The notes beneath the pieces are model-generated. The model ran no database searches. It saw nothing but the letters and a program-made list of their open reading frames with translations, and had not been told where the DNA came from. From assembly GCA_045633845.1 (NCBI GenBank), contig JAZQZC010000013.1:1-54133 (forward strand): a DNA stretch of 54,133 nt, in the 5' to 3' direction. The stretch comes from RGIG4708 sp045633845 (GTDB lineage: Bacteria; Bacillota; Clostridia; UMGS1810). Shown here one piece after another: positions 35,426 to 43,651 of this stretch (positions are counted from its first letter, which is position 1; the number at the start of each line of letters is the position of its first letter). Position numbers and translations under genes: made by a program.

Positions 35426-35526
35426 AAATTTCTCCTTCCGCGAAATTACTTCCGCTTAGTCAATATGTCTAAATATAAATGATTTAAATACAACAAGCGG
35501 AATGTAAAATTCCGCCCGTAAACTTA
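35426..35526. other. purE-purF spacer with hairpins
   Basis: About 100 bases with no gene. On the minus strand GCGGAAT/ATTCCGC forms a seven-pair stem with a five-base loop followed by TTGTTG, possibly a weak attenuator. A second small stem GCGGAA/TTTCGC sits just before the purF ribosome site. Confidence 0.5.
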
Positions 35527-36021
35527 TTAAGAATTATATGTATCCTCAATTTCTTTATTTTTTTCAAGAACATTCTGTGTTGCTTTGCTTCTGAAATCAG
35601 CATATTTTTGCGCAAGAGCCTCGTCACCAATGGCAAGCATCTGTATTGCCAAAAGTGCCGCATTTTGTGCGCCGTTGATTGCAACGGTAGCCACAGGCAT
35701 ACCGCTTGGCATCTGAACTGTAGATAAAAGTGCATCAATGCCGTCAAGTGTGGTTGACTTAACAGGGATACCGATTACAGGCAATGTTGTATTTGCCGCA
35801 ACAGCACCTGCAAGGTGTGCCGCCATACCTGCCGCCGCAATAATCACACCAAAGCCATTATCCCTGGCATTAGCTGTAAACCGTTGTGCTTCCGCAGGAG
35901 TTCGGTGTGCAGAATACACGTGCACCTCGTATGGCACATCAAAATCTTTGAGGGTATTTATTGCTTTTTCCACAACAGGCAAATCACTTGCACTACCCAT
36001 AATAATTGCAACTTTTTTCAT
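35527..36021 (-). CDS. purE: N5-carboxyaminoimidazole ribonucleotide mutase
   Basis: Class I PurE, which moves the carboxyl group of N5-CAIR to give CAIR. The 164-residue protein has the family signature IIMGSASDLPVVEKA, the active-site SAHRTPAEAQRF (His), and AAAGMAAHLAGAVAANTTLPVIGIP. Class I enzymes need PurK to supply N5-CAIR, and no purK is in the window. First gene of the operon; its GGAGG site lies just after the riboswitch terminator. Confidence 0.97.
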   Translation of the reverse strand: MKKVAIIMGSASDLPVVEKAINTLKDFDVPYEVHVYSAHRTPAEAQRFTANARDNGFGVIIAAAGMAAHLAGAVAANTTLPVIGIPVKSTTLDGIDALLSTVQMPSGMPVATVAINGAQNAALLAIQMLAIGDEALAQKYADFRSKATQNVLEKNKEIEDTYNS

Positions 36022-36033
36022 ATGTTACCTCCA

Positions 36034-36076
36034 TAAAAATACAAAAGGACACACCTATGCCAAAATAGATGTGCCC
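36034..36076 (-). terminator. ZTP-switch terminator before purE
   Basis: GGGCACATCTAT (36065-36076) pairs with ATAGGTGTGTCC (36047-36058) and is followed by TTTTGTATTTTT on the minus strand. The 5' arm contains the conserved GGGCA of the ZTP aptamer, so aptamer and terminator compete for the same bases. Ligand binding should prevent termination and turn the purine operon on. Confidence 0.9.
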
Positions 36077-36160
36077 AGACGGTCGACAAATTAATTCTCT
36101 GCTCCTTTGCGGTTATCCGCTAAGCACCACTATGTTATATGGTTTACTCTTTCCGTCAGT
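36073..36160 (-). promoter_or_regulatory. ZTP (pfl) riboswitch
   Basis: The minus-strand leader contains GACGG (36153-36157) near its 5' end and the hallmark CCGUCUGGGCA (from 36082) at its 3' end, which pair as P1. Between them is a variable hairpin region with GCGGAUAACCGC. This is the pfl motif that senses ZTP/ZMP, the AICAR derivative that builds up when 10-formyl-THF is short. The transcript encodes AICAR transformylase, PurN and formate-THF ligase, which matches the known role of the class. Confidence 0.93.
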
Positions 36161-36178
36161 TACAGAAAATACAATGTT

Positions 36179-36207
36179 ATTATACCAAATTGCCCGCAAT
36201 TTGTCAA
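36179..36207 (-). promoter_or_regulatory. Promoter of the purine operon
   Basis: TTGACA (36202-36207), 17 bases, TATAAT (36179-36184): full consensus on the minus strand. The spacer holds an 18-base inverted repeat listed separately. Confidence 0.92.
36186..36203. promoter_or_regulatory. Operator-like palindrome in the pur promoter
   Basis: CAAATTGCCCGCAATTTG: two eight-base arms around a two-base centre, lying between and just into the -35 box of the purine promoter. The position is that of a repressor site. No regulator gene is seen nearby and the motif is not the PurR box of Bacillus. Confidence 0.5.
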
Positions 36208-36246
36208 CAATTTAAGGCATTTTAAGACAAAAATTAAAAATAATTA

Positions 36247-36275
36247 TTGACCCTCAGCTTTATTTTGGTTATAAT
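36247..36275 (+). promoter_or_regulatory. Promoter of the CE7 esterase
   Basis: TTGACC (36247-36252), 17 bases, TATAAT (36270-36275), plus strand, back to back with the purine promoter. Confidence 0.85.
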
Positions 36276-36308
36276 TAACTAAACTATGTTTGAAAAGAGG
36301 TATTCACA

Positions 36309-37265
36309 ATGCAATTAGACCTTAAACCCGGGCAGTTATTTGAATATAACGGCATAAGCCCAAAGCCCGAAGATTTTGACCAGTACTGGGACGCTTCCTT
36401 AGATGAAATGAAAGCCGTTGACCCACAGCTTGAGCTCATTCCGTGCATATGGAATTTTAAAAATGTTGACGCGTTTGATATGTATTACACAGGCGTTGGC
36501 GGCGCAAGAATTCACGGTAAATATGTGCGCCCTCAAAATGCCGAAAATGCCCCTGTTATATTTCTTTATCACGGATATTCAGGCTGTGCCGAAAACTGGA
36601 CTACTCTCCTTGCTTTTGCAAGCCAGGGCTACTGCGTAGCCTCTATTGACTGCAGGGGTCAGGGCGGATATTCTGAGGATGTTGGCGGAGTTATCGGCAA
36701 CACTCTTAATGGTCACATTATAAGAGGTCTTGCATCGGACAATCCAAAGGATTTGCTTTTCAGAAGTATATTTCTTGATTGTGCCCAGCTTGTGCACATT
36801 GTAGAAAAATTTGAAGAAACAGACAGTTCAAATATGTTTGCAATGGGCGGCTCCCAGGGTGGCGCTCTTACATATGCCACAACCGCGCTTTGTCCGCAGA
36901 TAAAAGCTGCCTGCGCACTTTACCCATTTCTCTCCGACTACAGGCGAGTATGGGAAATGGATATGGCAGAACGTGCTTACAGAGAGCTCAAGGATTACTT
37001 CAGGCGTTTTGACCCCAGACACGAAATGGAGGATGAAACCTTCTACAAGCTCGGTTACATAGACATTCAAAACTTAGCACCAAGAATCAAGGGCAAAATG
37101 CTTATGCTCACAGGTCTTATGGATGATGTGTGCCCGCCATCAACCCAATTTGCGGCATACAACAAAATCACATCAGAAAAGAAGGTTATATTCTACCCCG
37201 ATTATGGTCACGAAGGTTTACCTGATACAAACGAACTTGCAATGCAATGGTTTGAAAATGCATAA
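36309..37265 (+). CDS. Carbohydrate esterase family 7 (acetyl xylan esterase / cephalosporin-C deacetylase type)
   Basis: An alpha/beta hydrolase of 318 residues that should remove acetyl groups from short xylo-oligosaccharides or similar sugars. The family fingerprint is clear: RGQGG (residues ~116-120), the nucleophile elbow GGSQGG (Ser182), and the Asp and His of the triad in LMDDVCPPS (Asp272) and GHEG (His301). No signal peptide is present, so it acts inside the cell on imported oligosaccharides. Length matches the family (about 320). It is a single gene with its own promoter and a strong terminator, which suggests separate control. The substrate cannot be fixed from sequence. Confidence 0.92.
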   Translation: MQLDLKPGQLFEYNGISPKPEDFDQYWDASLDEMKAVDPQLELIPCIWNFKNVDAFDMYYTGVGGARIHGKYVRPQNAENAPVIFLYHGYSGCAENWTTLLAFASQGYCVASIDCRGQGGYSEDVGGVIGNTLNGHIIRGLASDNPKDLLFRSIFLDCAQLVHIVEKFEETDSSNMFAMGGSQGGALTYATTALCPQIKAACALYPFLSDYRRVWEMDMAERAYRELKDYFRRFDPRHEMEDETFYKLGYIDIQNLAPRIKGKMLMLTGLMDDVCPPSTQFAAYNKITSEKKVIFYPDYGHEGLPDTNELAMQWFENA

Positions 37266-37278
37266 TATGCCTTACACA

Positions 37279-37316
37279 AAAAAGTTGTCCGAAAAAAATT
37301 TCGGACAACTTTTTTA
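37279..37316. terminator. Bidirectional terminator between the esterase and PqqD-like genes
   Basis: AAGTTGTCCGAAA paired with TTTCGGACAACTT around a short A-rich loop, with A/T runs on both sides. It ends the plus-strand esterase and the minus-strand OPT/PqqD unit. Confidence 0.92.
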
Positions 37317-37661
37317 TTTCCAATCTATAAATCTGTAACTATCCATTATCTGAAAAAATTTGCAAAGTCGTTCATATAACGGCTCACACTTATCGCCAAA
37401 CTTGTCCTTTACAAGCTCGCCAATTTCAAAAATGCTGCGTTTGCCGTCTGCGCACAAAACCGAAAAACTTCCAAGGTCGTCAAGGTGTATATAAGTAACC
37501 TTGGGCTTAAAAAACAGCTTTTGTGCAATGCGGTTTATAACACCTTTGTTTTCGATTTCTAGTGTGACAATACCCTCGTCGTCTGATTTGTACGAAATAC
37601 TGTTGCTTACCTCAGGGATTTTGTCAAGATAGTTTTCATCAATTGCTTTACTTTTTTTCAT
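37314..37661 (-). CDS. PqqD-like protein
   Basis: A 115-residue protein whose C-terminal half looks like the PqqD fold (PF05402), the same winged-helix used as a RiPP recognition element. The evidence is the run SVLCADGKRSIFEIGELVKDKFG followed by a helical end with FFQIMDSYRFIDW. The N-terminal 40 residues are charged and unassigned. The ATG lies three bases after the OPT transporter stop, so translation is probably coupled. PqqD proteins bind peptide leaders in PQQ and peptide natural-product pathways, but no radical SAM enzyme or precursor is seen here. A link to peptide transport is inferred from position only. Confidence 0.75.
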   Translation of the reverse strand: MKKSKAIDENYLDKIPEVSNSISYKSDDEGIVTLEIENKGVINRIAQKLFFKPKVTYIHLDDLGSFSVLCADGKRSIFEIGELVKDKFGDKCEPLYERLCKFFQIMDSYRFIDWK

Positions 37662-37664
37662 AGC

Positions 37665-39578
37665 TTATTTACCTGCGTTGTTTCTTTTTTTGAGCAAAGA
37701 AAATTTAACAACAGTAAATATAGTTATCGCAAAAAGTACAAGGCTGAGAACGTTTGATACACCTGCAGACAAACCTAGCTTGCCTGAAATATCAATTACG
37801 TTGCTGATGCCGAATACTGCAAATATTGCAAGAATAATACCAACAATGCCCTCACCTGCAATCATACCTGAGCAAAAGAGAATACCATCATTGATAATGT
37901 TTTTCTTGGTGGTTTCGTCTTTTTTGAGCTTTTCAAATGCAAGTCGAACAAGACCGCCCACCATAATGCACGCATTAAGCTGCACAGGGAGATATACACC
38001 AATTGCAAACGGAAGTACAGGAATACCAACAACCTCAACTACAATTGCTATAAACACACCGATGAAAACAAGTGTCCAAGGGAGATTTGCATTCATAACG
38101 CCTTCGATAATCATTTTCATAAGAGTAGCCTGAGGAGCAGCAAGCTCTTCGGTACCAAAGCCCCATGCAGAATCAAGAAGATACAGTGTGCCTCCAATTG
38201 CAAATGCAGAAGCAACTACACCGATAATTTCACCAATCTGCTGCTTTTTAGGTGTTGCACCCAAAAGGTAACCTGTTTTTAAATCCTGTGATGTATCGCC
38301 CGAAATAGCAGCAACAATACAAATAATAGAACCTATTGCAATTGCAGCCTGCATGCCTTGTGCACCAACTTCGCCTGTCATCTTGAGAACAAGTGTTGCA
38401 ATAAGAAGTGTTGCAATAGCCATACCCGAAACAGGGTTGTTACTACTGCCTACCAAGCCAACCATTCGTGAAGAAACAGTTGCAAAGAAGAACCCGAATA
38501 CAACCACAATTACCGCACCAACAGGTGAAACAGGAATTGCAGGAACAAGCCACACAAGAATTGTAAGTAATACAATTGCACCAATAACGGTTTTCATACT
38601 CAAATCTTTTTCGGTACGGAGTGTTGATGAAGCGCCTGCAGCCGACATCCCTTTCATAGCGCCTGCAAAAGTCGATACAATAAGCGGAAGTGACTTAATA
38701 AGGCTGATAATACCGCCTGCCGCAAGTGCACCTGCACCTATATAACGAATGTATGAGCCCCAGATTGCACTTGCGCCGCCCTCAGCAAATAAGTTACCTA
38801 TTGTGTCGGTGGCTGGATACATAACAATGTTTTCACCAAACAAAACAATGAGTGGTATAAGTACAAGCCAGCTAAGCATACCACCTGCAAACATATACGA
38901 AGATATACGCGGTCCGCATATATAACCAACGCTCATAACTGCAGGATAAATCTGTGTGCCAATCTCGCCTGCATAGCCTTTTACCCTGAGAGACACCTCA
39001 CCTGGAACTGCCTTAAGGCCGTCTATGATAAATTTAAAAAGTGCTGCAAAACCCATACCTGCAAAAACTGTGCCTGCATTTGCTCCACCCTCTTCACCTG
39101 CAAGAAGTACCTCTGCGCAAGCAGTGCCTTCGGGATAAGGGAGAATGCCATGCTCTTTAACAATAAGTGCATTACGGAGCGGCACCATAAAGAACACACC
39201 AAGAAGACCGCCGATTAAAGCAATAAGCGTAATTTCCACAATGCCCGGTTTTGCCATTACACCCTCCTGCGCCCACAAAAAAAGTGCAGGAATTGTAAAT
39301 ATTGCACCTGCTGCAACGGATTCACCTGCTGAACCAACAGTTTGTACAATATTGCTTTCGAGAATAGAATTTTTACGCATAATTACTCTTATTACGCCCA
39401 TCGAAATAACAGCTGCAGGAATTGATGCAGAAACTGTCATACCAACACGCAATCCGAGGTATGCATTTGCAGCACCGAAAACAACTGCAAGTATAATTCC
39501 CATTATGATAGATGTAACAGTGAGCTCGGGTGTTACTCTCTCAGCGGGAATATATGGTTTAAAATTTTTGTTTTCCAT
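37665..39578 (-). CDS. OPT-family oligopeptide transporter
   Basis: An integral membrane symporter of 637 residues with about 14-16 hydrophobic segments. The opening PAERVTPELTVTSIIMGIILAVVFGAANAYLGLRVGMT is split over residues ~8-46 and typical of the prokaryotic OPT family. YPEGTACAEVLLAGEEGG is the conserved cytoplasmic motif, and SGDTSQDLKTGYLLGATP is another signature. These carriers import small peptides with protons, though some members move iron chelates. It has its own promoter and shares a transcript with the PqqD-like gene. Confidence 0.92.
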   Translation of the reverse strand: MENKNFKPYIPAERVTPELTVTSIIMGIILAVVFGAANAYLGLRVGMTVSASIPAAVISMGVIRVIMRKNSILESNIVQTVGSAGESVAAGAIFTIPALFLWAQEGVMAKPGIVEITLIALIGGLLGVFFMVPLRNALIVKEHGILPYPEGTACAEVLLAGEEGGANAGTVFAGMGFAALFKFIIDGLKAVPGEVSLRVKGYAGEIGTQIYPAVMSVGYICGPRISSYMFAGGMLSWLVLIPLIVLFGENIVMYPATDTIGNLFAEGGASAIWGSYIRYIGAGALAAGGIISLIKSLPLIVSTFAGAMKGMSAAGASSTLRTEKDLSMKTVIGAIVLLTILVWLVPAIPVSPVGAVIVVVFGFFFATVSSRMVGLVGSSNNPVSGMAIATLLIATLVLKMTGEVGAQGMQAAIAIGSIICIVAAISGDTSQDLKTGYLLGATPKKQQIGEIIGVVASAFAIGGTLYLLDSAWGFGTEELAAPQATLMKMIIEGVMNANLPWTLVFIGVFIAIVVEVVGIPVLPFAIGVYLPVQLNACIMVGGLVRLAFEKLKKDETTKKNIINDGILFCSGMIAGEGIVGIILAIFAVFGISNVIDISGKLGLSAGVSNVLSLVLFAITIFTVVKFSLLKKRNNAGK

Positions 39579-39614
39579 ATTTTTCTCCTTTCGTATATAA
39601 ACACATACAGTAGA

Positions 39615-39643
39615 ATGTTACCATATTTTTATACTTTTTTCAA
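39615..39643 (-). promoter_or_regulatory. Promoter of the OPT transporter
   Basis: TTGAAA (39638-39643), 17 bases, TAACAT (39615-39620), minus strand, with GAAAGGAG before the start codon. Confidence 0.7.
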
Positions 39644-39686
39644 TAGTAAATTGCAACAAATAAAATGTATTTATTCATAAAATGTG

Positions 39687-40610
39687 CTAATTTTCTTTTT
39701 TGTAGTTGAGAATAATAATACCTGTACAAATAAGTATGAGAGTAACTATCAGATTAAGCGGCGAAACATTGCTTTGCTCTGAAAGCAGGAGATTGGAAAG
39801 CATCACGCCGAACACAGGAATACAAAAGCTGTATATTGTAACCTTAGATACAGGATTGTGCTTTAAAAGTACACCCCAGAGTGCATACGCAATTGCCGAA
39901 AGAAATGCAAGATATGTAAGCACCGCAAAAGCCCTAAAGCTGCCAATTACAATATTTCCACCGCACAGAGCTCCAACTATAATCATAACAATGCCACCCA
40001 TAAAAAACTGATATCCGCTTATTACAACAGGGTCCTCATCATTAGAATATTTTTTCATAAGAACTGAAGATACTGCATATGCAATGGTAGAAAATATAAC
40101 AAAGCAGTCGCCTGTAAAATTCATATTAAAATCAAGACCGTTGAGATTAATAAGAATTATACCCGCAAAGCCAAACAGACACGCAATTATTTTTTTGAAC
40201 GACAGCTTTTCCTGCCTGAATACAAGGCTTGCAACAAGCAGTGCAAAAAATGCATTTGAGCCGCTGAGCACAGTTCCTTTTACACCAGATGTATTTGCCA
40301 GACCAATATAAAAGAAAATGTACTGAATAATTGTCTGAAAGCAGCTAACCGTTGCAACCTTGCGAATGTTTTGTTTTTGAGGATACAAAAGCTTTTTGCG
40401 TGCAATGCTGTAAATCAAAATTGTAAGAATCCCTGCAAATGTAAAACGCACACCTGCAAAAAGTATTGTGGATGCCGTATCCTTAACAGGCAATATAAGT
40501 GAATAGCCTATTTTAATAAAAGGTGTTGCACTGCCCCACAGTGCACAGCAAAGTATTGCACCAAGTGCAACAAATATCGGGTTTGTGTAAAGTTTTTTAG
40601 TATTTTCCAT
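39687..40610 (-). CDS. EamA/DMT-family transporter
   Basis: A membrane protein of 307 residues with ten predicted helices in two EamA repeats. The first contains WGSATPFIKIGY and FAGVRFTFAGIL, the second FFMGGIVMIIVGALCGG and SAIAYALWGVLLKHNPVSKVTIYSFCIPVFGVMLS spread over its end. The family exports amino acids or other metabolites, and the substrate is unknown. The gene starts 11 bases after the WG/SLH protein stop with a CGGAG site, so they may share a transcript. Confidence 0.9.
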   Translation of the reverse strand: MENTKKLYTNPIFVALGAILCCALWGSATPFIKIGYSLILPVKDTASTILFAGVRFTFAGILTILIYSIARKKLLYPQKQNIRKVATVSCFQTIIQYIFFYIGLANTSGVKGTVLSGSNAFFALLVASLVFRQEKLSFKKIIACLFGFAGIILINLNGLDFNMNFTGDCFVIFSTIAYAVSSVLMKKYSNDEDPVVISGYQFFMGGIVMIIVGALCGGNIVIGSFRAFAVLTYLAFLSAIAYALWGVLLKHNPVSKVTIYSFCIPVFGVMLSNLLLSEQSNVSPLNLIVTLILICTGIIILNYKKEN

Positions 40611-40621
40611 TGTGTACTCCG

Positions 40622-43477
40622 TTAGTTTAAAATATTGTATAATCTTAATATAGTAATCATAGACTGCTCAGTAGAATAGCTCTCTTTAGGCGAAAAATTA
40701 TTATCCCCTGTTCCATTCATAATTCCGTGTTGTTTCATAGTGTAGACCGAATTTTTTGCCCAGTCGGATATATAAATATCATCAGCAAAAAGCTCATCAT
40801 CAGCCCTAAGCTGTTCGTCAAACAACTGATATACCCTGTGAAGTATGGTTGCAGCCTGTTCCCTCGTGAGATAATCCTGAGGGGCAAACTTACCGTCACC
40901 CACTCCGTTGATAATACCTAAATCTGACAGCATCAAAACTTTTTGATTATCTGTATCGGTGTAAGCAGTGCTAAGTTCATCATAAGTTTTTTCTTTAACA
41001 ATAGGCAGTTCATAAATCAGCTCACAAAAGCTTTCCCGGGTAATATTTTTGCGGTATCTGCTTTGAAGATGCTCGGGTATAAGTCCAAGCTCTTTTGCCT
41101 TGTCAACATCTTCTTTTGCCCAGTCTGACGGGGTGTCATATGTGCAGCGTACAACGTTGCCGGCTATACATCCGGCTTTGCCTAAGCCTCTGCCGATATA
41201 AGCAATGCCGTTTTTGAACTCTCCGCCCATCATCCATCTGTGTCCGTTAGTCTCAATTTGAGAAAGAACTATTTCGCCTTTTTCGTTAATATACGAGGTG
41301 TCTCCATATCTGCTGTAAATCATATTTTGCACAACAGAAGCCATCCCCTCCGAAAATGCTGTCTGCACATAATAGCCCTTCGGCAGTGCAAGCATATATT
41401 CGCCGTCTGTGTTTATATAACCTTCAAAGCCATATGTCGATACACCTATATAGCCGTTATCTCCCACTTTTGTTACATAGTTGTAGTTACTGATAATTGT
41501 ATTCCCTTTTGAATTTACAAGTCTTGTTCCGACCGAATCTGTAACAGCAAAAACATCCATTCCGATATGTTCAATGTGCTTAGCGTTATTTACAAGCACT
41601 GTTCCGTCTGTTGCAGTAACTTTGTAAACATTATTATCAGTGAACGACACGATATATCCGTTTTCGGTAATTTGTGTTACATTGTCATCGGTTTCAATCA
41701 ATACATTATGATTTTCGTCTGTTATTATATTGTTTCCGTCGTCAAAAACAAGTATATACTCTTTGACGCCATCAAAAATAAACGGTTCTCCAGATTGATA
41801 TTTTTTAATTAAGCTTTCATTTCCATCAACAAGGCACCATTTGCCGTCTATTTTAACTTTGTATAATTCATCACCAAATCTAAAAGCGTTGTCTTCGCCG
41901 TATTTTTTGACAAACTGTTCTCTTATTTCATCCTGAGGCTCGGTTTTCCACATCTGTTCTTTTGTAATTTCGTTGCCATACAAATCAAGGTACTTCGTTT
42001 CACCGCTGTACAGTTCAAAAACGTACCCAATAGATGCGTAAACATTAATATTTTTTACATTGCCGTAATCAATATACTCATAGTCATACAGAGGCTCAGT
42101 TTTTGTTTCAGGCTTAGTGCATCTGATTACGCCGTAATATGTTCCGTCGGTTACTGTAAAATCGTCTTTATTTGTAACTCCCCATAAATTTGCGTCTTCC
42201 CACCAGTATGAGTTGTCTACTCTGATATTCGTACCCGAAAAATCTGCAATTATATTACCGTCTTTATCTATAAGCTTTTTGCTTAATGTGTATGCAATAC
42301 CATTGCGATAACCGTGTGACCATTCGTCTGACTCAAACGCAACATTTCCGTTGTAGTCAAGCACGTGATGATTCCAGCTTCCGTCACTGTTGGCTCTTGA
42401 TGCAAAAGCAACCCCCTCATTATATGATGAAATCATACGATAATTAAAGTCTGTTACCTCTTTGCCGTCCAGATTGTAATATCCGCCATGGTCATATGAT
42501 TTTTTTGCAGCTATTCTGCCCTCTGATATATCAGAAATATCAATATGCTCTAATGGCAAAATAGTATTACCTTCAAAATCTATAACTCCATATAAAGTAC
42601 CATATTCATCTTTATCTTTACGGGTATTTTCGACAGAAACAACAATAAGTCTGTTGTCTATATATACTTTGTTTGGTTGGTATTGAAGTGTAGGTGAAAT
42701 AACAATATTACCCTGAACATCAACAAGTCCGTAAAATCCGTCCTTTGATGTTACATAAAATGTGTTATATTCATCATACAAAGGCTTGATGTAATCATAT
42801 TCAAATTCACCAACCTTAGTTCCTTCATAGTCAAGGAAGCCATATTTACCTTCATATTTTGCAACAAAAAGCCAACCCTCATAGGGCATTTGTATTTCAT
42901 CATATATTGCAGGAATTACAACTTCAAAATTGTTATTAACAGTTCCGACTTTATAATTATCAAAATAAAGCATATGTCCGTTAAAAAAATTCATACAGTC
43001 GTATTGATTTTTTTGAATAAATTTACTGTAGGCTTGCGTTGAAACAAGAGTTTTTCCATGATACACGCCAAATTCACCCAGATAATACGAAAGCGGTCTG
43101 TCGTCATTATTACCCCCGTGGTCTATAAAAATGGTCTCATCAGAAATGCCGATTACATTGCCATCATATTCGTGTGATACATATCCCTGATATCCAAGCA
43201 CATATGTTTTACCATCTTTGCCTGCCAAGGCATTAAATTCATCAAATTCACCGATATAATCGTAATTGTCAGATAGTTTGTTACCGTCTGTATCATATAT
43301 GGCAACAGTGCCGTCTTTGTGAGTAGCTTTGTATATGCCAAAATTTTTAATACGCTCAACGCGGCTAAATTCAAGAGGCATAATGTACTCGTAGTTATCA
43401 GCAGTATTTTGAGCATACACAGGTAACGCTAAAATTAAAATTGTCAAAATTAAAATAAAAGATGTAATCCGTTTCAT
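40622..43477 (-). CDS. Secreted WG-repeat protein with SLH anchor
   Basis: A 951-residue surface protein. It begins with a signal peptide (MKRITSFILILTILILALPVYA). Most of it is WG-type repeats of the form YGxxDxxGxxxxxxxYDxI; clear copies are YGFLDYEGTKVGEFEYDYI, YGLVDVQGNIVISP and YGVIDFEGNTILPLEHID. Similar but decayed units run to about residue 780. The last ~170 residues carry S-layer-homology modules (WAKEDVDKAKELGLIP, TREQAATILHRVYQLF, WAKNSVYTMKQHGIMNGTGDNNFSP), which tie proteins to the cell wall polymer. The repeats probably form a binding scaffold whose ligand is unknown. The start at 43477 is set by AGGAGG and the signal peptide. Earlier in-frame codons lack both. Confidence 0.9.
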   Translation of the reverse strand: MKRITSFILILTILILALPVYAQNTADNYEYIMPLEFSRVERIKNFGIYKATHKDGTVAIYDTDGNKLSDNYDYIGEFDEFNALAGKDGKTYVLGYQGYVSHEYDGNVIGISDETIFIDHGGNNDDRPLSYYLGEFGVYHGKTLVSTQAYSKFIQKNQYDCMNFFNGHMLYFDNYKVGTVNNNFEVVIPAIYDEIQMPYEGWLFVAKYEGKYGFLDYEGTKVGEFEYDYIKPLYDEYNTFYVTSKDGFYGLVDVQGNIVISPTLQYQPNKVYIDNRLIVVSVENTRKDKDEYGTLYGVIDFEGNTILPLEHIDISDISEGRIAAKKSYDHGGYYNLDGKEVTDFNYRMISSYNEGVAFASRANSDGSWNHHVLDYNGNVAFESDEWSHGYRNGIAYTLSKKLIDKDGNIIADFSGTNIRVDNSYWWEDANLWGVTNKDDFTVTDGTYYGVIRCTKPETKTEPLYDYEYIDYGNVKNINVYASIGYVFELYSGETKYLDLYGNEITKEQMWKTEPQDEIREQFVKKYGEDNAFRFGDELYKVKIDGKWCLVDGNESLIKKYQSGEPFIFDGVKEYILVFDDGNNIITDENHNVLIETDDNVTQITENGYIVSFTDNNVYKVTATDGTVLVNNAKHIEHIGMDVFAVTDSVGTRLVNSKGNTIISNYNYVTKVGDNGYIGVSTYGFEGYINTDGEYMLALPKGYYVQTAFSEGMASVVQNMIYSRYGDTSYINEKGEIVLSQIETNGHRWMMGGEFKNGIAYIGRGLGKAGCIAGNVVRCTYDTPSDWAKEDVDKAKELGLIPEHLQSRYRKNITRESFCELIYELPIVKEKTYDELSTAYTDTDNQKVLMLSDLGIINGVGDGKFAPQDYLTREQAATILHRVYQLFDEQLRADDELFADDIYISDWAKNSVYTMKQHGIMNGTGDNNFSPKESYSTEQSMITILRLYNILN

Positions 43478-43567
43478 ATCATATACCTCCTGTTTATGTA
43501 TGTTTTTGCTTTCCAACACTTCTGTTGTTATATTATAATAACACAAAAAAGCTGACAATTCAACAAT

Positions 43568-43601
43568 AGACACCTGATTGTAATATTACAATCAGGTGTC
43601 T
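43568..43601. repeat. 34-base perfect palindrome
   Basis: Seventeen bases and their exact reverse complement without a spacer. The half-site is AGACACCTGATTGTAAT. It lies 51 bases past the DUF2130 stop and upstream of the WG-protein promoter region. The T-tract is too poor for an intrinsic terminator in either direction, though the position after a gene would fit one. Confidence 0.85.
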
Positions 43602-43651
43602 CAAATTTGCGATGATTTATTAAAGAAGGTTTTTGTAACATTCAATTTGTA

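Noticed and set aside
36022..36180. Purine (guanine) riboswitch upstream of purE.
   Set aside because: The guanine aptamer core is absent. The CCGUCUGGGCA motif and the overlapping terminator identify a ZTP switch.
40622..43573. Start of the WG/SLH protein at 43573.
   Set aside because: The extra 32 residues precede a perfect signal peptide and lack a ribosome site. AGGAGG marks the ATG at 43477.
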